From: Comamonadaceae bacterium PBBC1
Lineage (GTDB): Bacteria > Pseudomonadota > Gammaproteobacteria > Burkholderiales > Burkholderiaceae_C
Direction of reading: 5' to 3'
Assembly: GCA_002256145.1 (NCBI GenBank)
Contig: NKIP01000019.1
Coordinates: forward strand, 1 to 59,846
DNA: 59,846 nucleotides
Shown here: piece by piece, positions 48,504 to 55,854 of the stretch
Numbering within the stretch: the first letter of the stretch is position 1
How the letters are laid out: the number at the start of each line of letters is the position of its first letter
Translations under genes and position numbers: made by a program
The notes under the pieces: model-generated
The model's database searches: none
Told to the model about the DNA's origin: nothing
The model's input: the letters and a program-made list of their open reading frames with translations, nothing else

Positions 48504-49282
48504 GCAACGCCCTGAAAATTTCCACCCAAGGCGGCGTGCACACCATCACGCTGTCGCGCCCGGATGTGCGCAACGCCTTCAACGACGAAGTCATTGCCGA
48601 GTTGAAAAACGCTTTTCTGGCAGTGGCCCAAGACGGCACCGTGCGCTGTGTGGTGCTGGCGGCCGAAGGCCCGGCTTTTTGCGCAGGTGCAGACCTGAAC
48701 TGGATGCGCCGCATGGCCGACTACACCCGGGACGAAAACCTGGCCGATGCAGGCGAGTTGGCCGCCATGCTGCGCGCGATTTATGAATGCCCCCAGCCCA
48801 CCATTGCCCGTGTGCAAGGCGATGTGTACGCCGGCGGCATGGGCTTGGTGGCGGCCTGCGACATGGCGGTGAGCGTGGACACGGCGAACTATTGCCTGAG
48901 TGAGGTCAAGCTGGGCTTGATTCCCGCCACCATCAGCCCCTATGTGATCCGCGCCATGGGCGCGCGTGCAGCGCACCGCTACTTCTTGACGGCCGAGCGC
49001 TTTGGCGCGGCCGAGGCGCACCGCATCGGCCTAGTGCACGAGGTGGTGACAGCCGATGCACTCGACGCCAAAGTGGCTGAGCTCACCCAAGCGCTGGTGA
49101 ACGCCAGCCCCCACGCCGTGCGTGCCTGCAAAAAGCTGGTGCAAGACGTGGCCGAACGCGAGATCAACGATGCGCTGGTGGCGCAAACGGTGGCGGGCAT
49201 CGCCGACATCCGCGCCAGCAGCGAAGGCAAAGAGGGCGTGCAGTCCTTCTTGCAAAAACGCAAACCCCATTGGATGGCTTGA
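48500..49282 (+). CDS. liuC: Methylglutaconyl-CoA hydratase (enoyl-CoA hydratase family)
   Basis: 260 residues, crotonase fold. The oxyanion-hole segments are AAEGPAFCAGADLNWMRRM and DVYAGGMGLVAACDMAVS. SEVKLGLIPATISPYVIRAM is the family block with a catalytic-position Glu. It hydrates 3-methylglutaconyl-CoA to HMG-CoA, a role assigned from its position between liuB and liuD. ATG 48500 overlaps the DinB-like stop by 4 bp. liuD starts 10 bp after its stop. Confidence 0.92.
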   Translation: MSNALKISTQGGVHTITLSRPDVRNAFNDEVIAELKNAFLAVAQDGTVRCVVLAAEGPAFCAGADLNWMRRMADYTRDENLADAGELAAMLRAIYECPQPTIARVQGDVYAGGMGLVAACDMAVSVDTANYCLSEVKLGLIPATISPYVIRAMGARAAHRYFLTAERFGAAEAHRIGLVHEVVTADALDAKVAELTQALVNASPHAVRACKKLVQDVAEREINDALVAQTVAGIADIRASSEGKEGVQSFLQKRKPHWMA

Positions 49283-49292
49283 GGAAGCAAAC

Positions 49293-51305
49293 ATGTTCAA
49301 AAAAATACTGATCGCCAACCGTGGCGAAATCGCCTGCCGCGTTGCGGCCACCGCCCGCCGCATGGGCATCCAGACGGTGGCCGTTTATTCGGACGCCGAC
49401 GCTGGGGCCAAGCATGTACAAGTGTGTGACGAAGCCGTGCATGTGGGCGGTTCGGCCCCCAAAGACAGTTACCTGCGCTGGGAGCGTATTTTGCAGGCGG
49501 CCAAAGACACGGGCGCTGAGGCCGTGCATCCCGGCTACGGCTTTTTGAGCGAGAACGAAGACTTTGCCAAGGCCTGCGCCGCTGCAGGTCTGGTGTTCAT
49601 CGGCCCCCCAGCCTCGGCGATCTTGGCCATGGGCCTCAAAGCCGAATCCAAGCGTTTGATGGAGTCCGCAGGGGTGCCCTTGGTGCCCGGTTACCACGGG
49701 GCTGACCAAGACCCGGCGCTGCTGCAAGCCGAGGCCGACCGCATCGGTTACCCCGCGCTCATCAAAGCCAGTGCGGGCGGTGGTGGCAAAGGCATGCGGG
49801 TGGTCGAAAAGTCCGAAGACTTTGCCGCAGCGCTGGCATCGTGCCAACGCGAAGCCATCAACAGCTTTGGCAGCGACGCGGTGCTGATCGAAAAGTATGT
49901 GCAACGGCCGCGCCACATCGAGATCCAGGTGTTTGGCGACACGCAGGGCAACTGCGTGTATTTGTTTGAGCGCGACTGCTCGGTGCAGCGCCGCCACCAA
50001 AAAGTGTTGGAAGAAGCACCAGCCCCCGGCATGACCGAAACCCTGCGTGCGCAAATGGGCGCAGCCGCTGTGGCTGCAGCGAAAGCCGTGAACTACGTGG
50101 GCGCAGGCACGGTGGAGTTCATCGTCGAACAAACCGCCTACGACCAGCCCGAATCCATGAAGTTCTTCTTCATGGAAATGAACACCCGCTTGCAGGTGGA
50201 GCACCCGGTGACCGAAGCCATCACCGGCCTCGACCTGGTCGAGTGGCAACTGCGCGTGGCCAGTGGCGAGCCCTTGCCTTTGCGCCAGGACCAGCTGCGC
50301 ATCCAGGGTCACGCCATCGAAGCGCGCATTTGCGCCGAAAACCCCGACAACAACTTCTTGCCCGCCACAGGCACTTTGCAGGTTTACCGCAAGCCCCAAG
50401 CCACCAGCTTTGAGCGTGGCACGGTGCGTGTGGACGACGGTGTGCGGGAGGGCGACACCATCAGCCCGTTTTACGACTCGATGGTGGCCAAGCTCATCGT
50501 GCACGGCGACACCCGCGAGCAAGCGCTGGCCCGGCTGGACACCGCTTTGGCGCAAACCCACATCGTGGGCCTGAACACCAACGTGCAGTTCTTGCGCCAT
50601 GTGGTGCGCAGCGAGGCCTTTGCCACCGCCAAGCTCGACACGGCCTTGATCCAACGCGAAGCCCCCGTCCTTTTCAAACAAGAAGCCGTGGGCTTGACTG
50701 CCGCCGTGGCCGCTGTGGTGGCGCACACCCTGCACGCCGAAAAAGCCCTGCAGGGCGCAGACCCCTTCAGCCGCCGCGATGGCTGGCAGTCGCACGGCTT
50801 GGCGCAGCGCCGCTTTGAATTTGTCTGGCAAGACCAGCCGCGCTCGGCCCGTCTGAATTACCTGCACGACGGCGCTTTGAGCCTGTCGCTGGAAGGCGAT
50901 GACGCTGCATCTGGCGTGCTGAGCTTTGCTGCCCATGGCGAAGGCCTCTGGGTGCAGTGGGGCAATGCCCCGCGCTGCTTCAGCCAGCTCGACTGGCAAG
51001 GCGAAACCGCGCACCTCTTCACGCCCCAAGGCGCGACGCGCATCACCGTGCTCGACCCCTTGGCGCATGCTGGCGAGGCCGCGCAAGAGGGTGGGCGTCT
51101 GACGGCGCCCATGCCGGGCAAGGTGGTGTCCTTTGCCGTCAAGGCAGGCGACAAAGTCAAGGCGGGTCAGCCTTTGGCCGTGATGGAAGCCATGAAAATG
51201 GAGCACACCATCAGTGCGCCCAAAGACGGCGTGGTGGCCGAGTTGCTGTACGCGCCCGGCGACCAAGTCGCCGACGGTGCCGAGTTGCTCAAACTGGCGG
51301 CGTGA
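49293..51305 (+). CDS. liuD: Methylcrotonyl-CoA carboxylase alpha (biotin) subunit
   Basis: 670 residues. Biotin carboxylase N-domain (FKKILIANRGEIACRVAATA), ATP-grasp (about 115-320, with SAGGGGKGMRVVEKSEDF and FFMEMNTRLQVEHPVTEAIT), a carboxylase C-domain, a BT-like bridge, and a C-terminal biotin carrier domain with K635 in AVMEAMKMEHTIS. It uses bicarbonate and ATP, and partners LiuB. ATG 49293 follows GGAAGC. It overlaps nothing and is followed by a long inverted repeat. Confidence 0.95.
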   Translation: MFKKILIANRGEIACRVAATARRMGIQTVAVYSDADAGAKHVQVCDEAVHVGGSAPKDSYLRWERILQAAKDTGAEAVHPGYGFLSENEDFAKACAAAGLVFIGPPASAILAMGLKAESKRLMESAGVPLVPGYHGADQDPALLQAEADRIGYPALIKASAGGGGKGMRVVEKSEDFAAALASCQREAINSFGSDAVLIEKYVQRPRHIEIQVFGDTQGNCVYLFERDCSVQRRHQKVLEEAPAPGMTETLRAQMGAAAVAAAKAVNYVGAGTVEFIVEQTAYDQPESMKFFFMEMNTRLQVEHPVTEAITGLDLVEWQLRVASGEPLPLRQDQLRIQGHAIEARICAENPDNNFLPATGTLQVYRKPQATSFERGTVRVDDGVREGDTISPFYDSMVAKLIVHGDTREQALARLDTALAQTHIVGLNTNVQFLRHVVRSEAFATAKLDTALIQREAPVLFKQEAVGLTAAVAAVVAHTLHAEKALQGADPFSRRDGWQSHGLAQRRFEFVWQDQPRSARLNYLHDGALSLSLEGDDAASGVLSFAAHGEGLWVQWGNAPRCFSQLDWQGETAHLFTPQGATRITVLDPLAHAGEAAQEGGRLTAPMPGKVVSFAVKAGDKVKAGQPLAVMEAMKMEHTISAPKDGVVAELLYAPGDQVADGAELLKLAA

Positions 51306-51310
51306 ATTTT

Positions 51311-51384
51311 GTAGGTCGGAGCTTCAGCTCCGACGATGTGCGACTGGCAACAGCCGCATGTCGGGGCTAAAGCCACCGACCTAC
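51311..51384. repeat. Long inverted repeat (GTAG family B) after liuD
   Basis: Left GTAGGTCGGAGCTTCAGCTC, then CGAC, at 51311-51334; right GTCGGGGCTAAAGCCACCGA, then CCTAC, at 51360-51384. The outer 8 bp (GTAGGTCG/CGACCTAC) pair perfectly and the inside pairs partly. Each half also folds alone (GTCGGAGC/GCTCCGAC). It resembles the element at 37119. Confidence 0.75.
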
Positions 51385-51438
51385 AAGACGACAACCCGCG
51401 CGACAGTCCGGATATTTCTCCGCTGACACAATTGCAGC

Positions 51439-52359
51439 ATGAACATCACCATCTGTTTTGCCAGCTTGCCGCCTGAACCCTGGGTACAGGCCGTGCAGCA
51501 AGCACTCCCCGACGCCCGGGTTAGCGCCTGGGCACCCGGCGCACCGCTCGCCAACCATGCCATCGTCTGGGCACCGCCTCAGCAGTTCATCGACGAACAG
51601 ACGGCGCTTCAAACCCTGTTTAACATCGGTGCGGGTGTGGACGCCTTGCTTCAGCTCAAGTTGCCCCCCTCACTGAAAGTGGTGCGTCTGGACGACGCGG
51701 GCATGTCGGTGCAAATGGCCGAATACGTGTGCCACGCGGTGATTCGGCACTTTCGCGAATTTGACGGTTACGACGCCGACACCGCAGCGGGCAAATGGTC
51801 CTACCGCAAGCCGCGCAGCCGCGCCGATTTTGCCGTGGGCGTCATGGGTCTGGGCGTGCTCGGCGAACGTGTGGCCAAAGCGCTGCAGGTGTTTGAGTTT
51901 CCGGTCAACGGTTACAGCCGCAGTGCCAAAGACCTGCCCGGCATCCGTTGCTTCAGTGGTGCGCAAGGCCTGCCCGAATTCTTGGCCGCCACGCGCGTGC
52001 TGGTCAACCTGATGCCGCTCACGCCCGAGACCGAAAACATCCTGAACCAAGGCACCTTGTCCCAACTGCAAGCAGGCGGCTATGTCATCAACGTGGCGCG
52101 GGGCAAGCACCTGGTCGAAGAAGACCTGATCGCCCTGATCGACAACGGCCACTTGGCCGGGGCCACGCTCGACGTGTTCCGCACCGAACCTTTGCCTTCT
52201 GACCACCCCTTTTGGCAGCACCCCAAAATCACCGTGACGCCACACACCTCGGCCCGCACCCTGCGCGAAGAAAGCATCGCGCAAATCGTGGGCAAAATGC
52301 AGGCGCTGCAGCGCGGCGAGCCCATCCGTGGCGTGGTGGACCACCAGCGCGGCTATTGA
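51439..52359 (+). CDS. ghrA: Glyoxylate/hydroxypyruvate reductase A
   Basis: 306 residues, D-2-hydroxyacid dehydrogenase family. The Rossmann motif is AVGVMGLGVLGERVAKALQV. Catalytic Arg lies in VINVARGKHLVEEDLIALID, and the His in TVTPHTSARTLR. It reduces glyoxylate or hydroxypyruvate with NAD(P)H. It sits between liuD and liuE although it has no step in leucine breakdown. Possibly it uses a related 2-keto acid (inference). It ends 16 bp before liuE. Confidence 0.9.
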   Translation: MNITICFASLPPEPWVQAVQQALPDARVSAWAPGAPLANHAIVWAPPQQFIDEQTALQTLFNIGAGVDALLQLKLPPSLKVVRLDDAGMSVQMAEYVCHAVIRHFREFDGYDADTAAGKWSYRKPRSRADFAVGVMGLGVLGERVAKALQVFEFPVNGYSRSAKDLPGIRCFSGAQGLPEFLAATRVLVNLMPLTPETENILNQGTLSQLQAGGYVINVARGKHLVEEDLIALIDNGHLAGATLDVFRTEPLPSDHPFWQHPKITVTPHTSARTLREESIAQIVGKMQALQRGEPIRGVVDHQRGY

Positions 52360-52375
52360 ACATTCAGAGAATCCC

Positions 52376-53284
52376 ATGACCCTCCCTTCACGCGTTCAAC
52401 TCATCGACGTCGGCCCCCGCGACGGTTTGCAAAACGAAAAGCAACCGGTCCCGGCCGAGGTCAAAATCGGTCTGGTGCACCGCCTGCAGGCCGCAGGTCT
52501 GACCGAGATCGAGGTCACCAGTTTTGTGTCCCCGAAGTGGGTGCCGCAGATGGCCGACAACGCGGTCGTGATGGCGGGCATCGAGCGCCAATCGGGTGTG
52601 CGCTACTCGGTGCTCACACCCAATATGGTGGGCTTTCAGGCAGCGGTGGCATCGAAGCCCGACGAGATCGTGGTGTTTGGTGCGGCCAGCCAGGCCTTCA
52701 GCCAAAAGAACATCAACTGCTCCATCGAAGAAAGCATGGAACGCTTTGCGCCCGTGGTGCAAGCGGCGCTGGCCGCTGGCATTGCCGTGCGCGGTGCCAT
52801 GAGCTGCAGTGTGGGCTGCCCCTACGAAGGCGATGTCTCACCGGCCAGCGTGGCCCATCTGGCGGGTTTGATGAAGCAAATTGGCGTGCAACGCGTGGAC
52901 ATGGCCGACACCATCGGCACGGGCACACCGCTCAAGGTGCAGCGTGCCATCGAGGCCACGCTGCAGCACTTCGACATCGACCACATCTGTGGCCACTTTC
53001 ACGACACCTATGGGCAGGCGCTGGCCAACACCTTGGCTGCACTTCAAATGGGCGTGTGGAACTTCCAGTCGTCAGTTGCAGGTCTGGGCGGCTGCCCCTA
53101 TGCCAAGGGGGCCACCGGAAATGTGTCCACCGAAGACTTGGTGTACATGCTGCACGGCATGGGCATCGCCACAGGCATTGACCTTGACAAACTGGTCGAT
53201 GCCGGGGCCTTCATCAGTGACTTTTTGGGTCGTCAACCCAACTCCAACGTGGCCAAAGCCATCCTCAACAAGCGGGCGGGCTGA
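52376..53284 (+). CDS. liuE: Hydroxymethylglutaryl-CoA lyase
   Basis: 302 residues, TIM-barrel DRE metallolyase. The N-terminal motif DVGPRDGLQNEKQPV carries the catalytic Arg15 and metal ligand Asp16. The metal His pair is in CGHFHDTYGQA, and the flexible active-site loop with Cys is GGCPYAKGATGNVSTEDL. It splits HMG-CoA into acetyl-CoA and acetoacetate, the last leucine-pathway step. ATG 52376 was chosen over an open frame inside ghrA. Confidence 0.95.
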   Translation: MTLPSRVQLIDVGPRDGLQNEKQPVPAEVKIGLVHRLQAAGLTEIEVTSFVSPKWVPQMADNAVVMAGIERQSGVRYSVLTPNMVGFQAAVASKPDEIVVFGAASQAFSQKNINCSIEESMERFAPVVQAALAAGIAVRGAMSCSVGCPYEGDVSPASVAHLAGLMKQIGVQRVDMADTIGTGTPLKVQRAIEATLQHFDIDHICGHFHDTYGQALANTLAALQMGVWNFQSSVAGLGGCPYAKGATGNVSTEDLVYMLHGMGIATGIDLDKLVDAGAFISDFLGRQPNSNVAKAILNKRAG

Positions 53285-53287
53285 ACC

Positions 53288-53809
53288 ATGTGCGGAGCTC
53301 AATTGCACGCATTGCCCGAAGGTGTGCAGCGTGTTTCCCGCGCGTTGCAAGACGCCGGTCATCCGCATGCGCCGGTCATGCTCGATGGCGCAGCCCGCAC
53401 CGCACAAGAGGCGGCCGACGGGCTGGGTGTGCAACTTGGTCAGATCGCCAAGAGCGTGATCTTCAAGCGCAAGGACGATGGTGTGGCCGTGCTGGTGGTC
53501 ACCTCGGGGGACCGCCGGGTGGATGAGAAAAAAGTCTCGGCCCTGGTCGGCAAGATCGGCCGAGCCGATGCCGAGTTTGTGAAAGCCCAGACCGGTTTCA
53601 GCATTGGCGGTGTCTCGCCCGTGGCGCACCTCAACACGCCGGTGACCTTGCTCGACCAAGACCTGTGGCGTTTCGCCGACATCTGGGCCGCCGCCGGGCA
53701 TCCACATGGCGTGTTCCAGTTGCAGCCCGACGACCTGAAACGTTTGACCAACGCGCCCGTGGCCGATGTGGTGCAGGCCGTTATGGTCTCCCATGGAGAG
53801 CCCGCATGA
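53288..53809 (+). CDS. YbaK/EbsC-type aminoacyl-tRNA deacylase
   Basis: 173 residues. The YbaK fold is recognised from GQIAKSVIFKRKDDGVAVLV, the Lys in the conserved KSVIF strand, and FSIGGVSPVAHLNTPVTLLD. These enzymes remove mischarged amino acids (for example Cys or Ala from tRNA-Pro). It begins 3 bp after the liuE stop and its own stop overlaps the next ATG, so it probably rides on the liu message. Confidence 0.87.
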   Translation: MCGAQLHALPEGVQRVSRALQDAGHPHAPVMLDGAARTAQEAADGLGVQLGQIAKSVIFKRKDDGVAVLVVTSGDRRVDEKKVSALVGKIGRADAEFVKAQTGFSIGGVSPVAHLNTPVTLLDQDLWRFADIWAAAGHPHGVFQLQPDDLKRLTNAPVADVVQAVMVSHGEPA

Positions 53810-54042
53810 ACATCCGGCTGCACAAGTTGGCCGAACGCGCATCGCAAGTGCTGTCCACATCACTGCCTCATGTGCCATCGCCTTGCGTCTCGGTGTGTGT
53901 GATGCACCCGCAAACCGGCCAATGCGAAGGCTGCTTGCGAACCCTGCAAGAAATCGGCGAGTGGAGTCGACTGCATGACGCAGGCAAACGACAAGTCTGG
54001 CAGCGCATTCAAATGCGCGTGCAGTCGTTGGTGGGGGGCTGA
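53806..54042 (+). CDS. DUF1289 small Cys-rich protein
   Basis: 78 residues. PSPCVSVCVMHPQTGQCEGC, then LRTLQEIGEWSRL, is the DUF1289 pattern with four cysteines that may bind a metal. It carries no signal peptide. Function unknown. The ATGA overlap with the YbaK-like gene indicates translational coupling. Confidence 0.88.
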   Translation: MNIRLHKLAERASQVLSTSLPHVPSPCVSVCVMHPQTGQCEGCLRTLQEIGEWSRLHDAGKRQVWQRIQMRVQSLVGG

Positions 54043-54073
54043 CGGCCTCGGCCGTTTGGACCGTTTGGGCCGT

Positions 54074-54517
54074 TCAGGCGCTGCGCTCCACCACAATCAA
54101 CACATTGCAAGGCGACTCGTCCACCAAGGCCTTGGCGGTCGAACCGCTCCACCAGCGGCGCAGCAAGTTGGTCTCGTGCCGATGGCCCACCACCAGCAAG
54201 TCTGCCGACATGCGGTCGGCATACTCAGACAGCGCCTTGATGACTTCGCCTTTGAGCAGTTCGCCGTGGGCCGCAAAACCCATGGCCTTCAAGGCGGCCA
54301 CGCCATCGTTCAATTGCTGTTCCAACTGCGCTTCAACGGCGGCCGTGTTGGTCGATGCGTAGTAGCCCATCTCCATCGAACCCACATCCATGGGCGTGGG
54401 CACCACCGCCACCAAGGTCAAACGGGGCTGACCCCAATGCGCCAGTTCCTTGATTTCAAGCAAGGCTTTTTGTCCGCTGGCCGAACCGTCGTAGGCCAAA
54501 ATGATGTGTTTGTACAT
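54074..54517 (-). CDS. Universal stress protein UspA family
   Basis: 147 residues. It begins MYKHIILAYDGSASGQKALL, and the ATP-binding-type motif is VVGHRHETNLLRRWWSGSTA, then PCNVLIV. UspA proteins bind ATP or nucleotides and rise under stress. A strong AGGAG ribosome-binding site precedes the ATG at 54517. An upstream in-frame ATG at 54568 would add 17 poor residues. Convergent with the DUF1289 gene. Confidence 0.9.
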   Translation of the reverse strand: MYKHIILAYDGSASGQKALLEIKELAHWGQPRLTLVAVVPTPMDVGSMEMGYYASTNTAAVEAQLEQQLNDGVAALKAMGFAAHGELLKGEVIKALSEYADRMSADLLVVGHRHETNLLRRWWSGSTAKALVDESPCNVLIVVERSA

Positions 54518-54639
54518 GCTGTCTCCTTGAGTGTTGGGCACGGAAGTCAAAGACCAAGATGACTTCACCTGGAAAACAGGTTTGATGCAAATTCTAGGGT
54601 CAAGCCCTGTTCCGTCTCTCGGTGTTCACCCTATAGACT

Positions 54640-54657
54640 GGGTGTGCCAACACACCC
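54640..54657 (+). promoter_or_regulatory. Hairpin in the leader of the DsbA-fold isomerase gene
   Basis: GGGTGTG (54640-54646) and CACACCC (54651-54657) form a perfect 7-bp stem with a CCAA loop, 10 bp before the next ATG. A TATAGA -10-like box (54632-54637) lies just upstream, flanked by CACCC, which can also pair with GGGTG. It may affect translation initiation. Confidence 0.45.
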
Positions 54658-54667
54658 ACTTTGAACC

Positions 54668-55303
54668 ATGAAAACCATCCACTTCTATCTGGACTTCATC
54701 TCGCCCTATGCCTGGTTGGCCTTTGATGCCTTGCCACGGGCCTTGCAGGGCATCAGTCACCGCGTGGTGCACCAGCCGGTGCTGTTTGCCGCCATGCTCA
54801 AGCACCACGGTCAATTGGGTCCCGCCGAAATGCCTGGCAAACGCGACTGGACTTATCGGCAGGTGCTTTGGCTGGCTCGCCAGCAAGGCACGCCTTTGCA
54901 GTTGCCGGCCATGCACCCTTTTAACCCGCTGGGTTTGTTGCGTTTGGCCACGGCGTGTGATGCCGATGGGCAGCCCAGCCGGTGGGTGTGCGAGACCCTG
55001 TTCAAACACGTTTGGTGCACGGGTCAGGATGCGGCCGATGTCGAACGTCTGGCCTTGCTGATCGATCAACTCGGTCCTGCTCAGCCAGTCGACCATGCAG
55101 AAGTCAAACAACGGCTGCAATCCAACACCCAAGAAGCCATTGCCCAGGGGGTGTTTGGCGTGCCCAGTTTTGTGGTGGATGACAAATTGTTTTGGGGGCA
55201 AGATGCCTTGCCCATGCTGCGGGCCTACCTGACGGGCGATGCCTGGTTCGAGGGGCCAGACTGGCAAGCGCCCGCGCAATGCGCCGTGGGCATCCGCCGC
55301 TGA
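54668..55303 (+). CDS. 2-hydroxychromene-2-carboxylate isomerase-like protein
   Basis: 211 residues, a DsbA/kappa-GST fold. It begins KTIHFYLDFISPYAWLAFDA, with the catalytic-type Ser in the FISPY motif where DsbA has CxxC. VFGVPSFVVDDKLFWGQDAL is the cis-Pro and closing block. The family uses glutathione to isomerise aromatic breakdown intermediates. No aromatic operon is nearby, so the true substrate is unknown. Confidence 0.87.
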   Translation: MKTIHFYLDFISPYAWLAFDALPRALQGISHRVVHQPVLFAAMLKHHGQLGPAEMPGKRDWTYRQVLWLARQQGTPLQLPAMHPFNPLGLLRLATACDADGQPSRWVCETLFKHVWCTGQDAADVERLALLIDQLGPAQPVDHAEVKQRLQSNTQEAIAQGVFGVPSFVVDDKLFWGQDALPMLRAYLTGDAWFEGPDWQAPAQCAVGIRR

Positions 55304-55304
55304 T

Positions 55305-55559
55305 TCAGTCAGAGGCCGCTTCTTCGGCTTCCCAGCGGTTCATCAGCCTGGCATAGACCACCACCACGGCCATGAAAATCAGGATGGATCCCTGTGCAGC
55401 CATCCAAAAATGAAAGGGCCAACCCAACACATGAAACGACAAACTTCGTGCAAAAAAGCCTGGCCCGAAACTGGCCAAAGCCCACACCAGCAAAAGCACC
55501 AAAGTCAAACGCCGTTGGCGTTTTTTAAGGGTCAGAGAAGGGGGGCAAGGTGTGGGCAT
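55305..55559 (-). CDS. DUF4212 small membrane protein (orphan symporter subunit)
   Basis: About 84 residues with two membrane segments (about 18-40 and 46-72). LTLVLLLVWALASFGPGFFA and FWMAAQGSILIFMAVVVVYA are the DUF4212 signatures. DUF4212 proteins normally precede a VC_2705-type sodium:solute symporter in an operon. None follows here: the next gene downstream is convergent. The start at 55559 (PTPCPPSL) was chosen. The frame extends 22 codons further upstream. Confidence 0.8.
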   Translation of the reverse strand: MPTPCPPSLTLKKRQRRLTLVLLLVWALASFGPGFFARSLSFHVLGWPFHFWMAAQGSILIFMAVVVVYARLMNRWEAEEAASD

Positions 55560-55639
55560 GCACAAGCATAGGGGACAAACGGGACAGTCAGGGGCTCGGT
55601 GTTTTCCCGGGTGCCCGTAAAACAAGACCCTTAACCCAA

Positions 55640-55751
55640 GGGTTTATACCCAGATTGGCACACCAAAAGGACGGTCAAAAACAAAGGGTAAACCCTTTGC
55701 TTTGATGAATTTTCTGGTTAAAGATCGGTAATTTCAAGGGTAAACCCTTTG
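55640..55751. promoter_or_regulatory. Three GGGT...ACCC inverted repeats, putative operators
   Basis: CAAAGGGT-AA-ACCCTTTG is perfect at 55682-55699. CAAGGGT-AA-ACCCTTTG lies at 55735-55751, 52 bp on. GGGT-TTAT-ACCC lies at 55640-55651. The set fills the divergent region between the DUF4212 gene and the MHS transporter. The 52-bp spacing is about five helical turns, fitting a cooperative regulator. Confidence 0.65.
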
Positions 55752-55854
55752 CTTGTAAGCTGCCGTTGGTTAAGCGTCAGAAGCGGGTCAGAGCGTCCAC
55801 CAAAAATCGGCGCAAGTCTTCATGTTGAGGACTGCATTTTTTGGAGACAACTCT

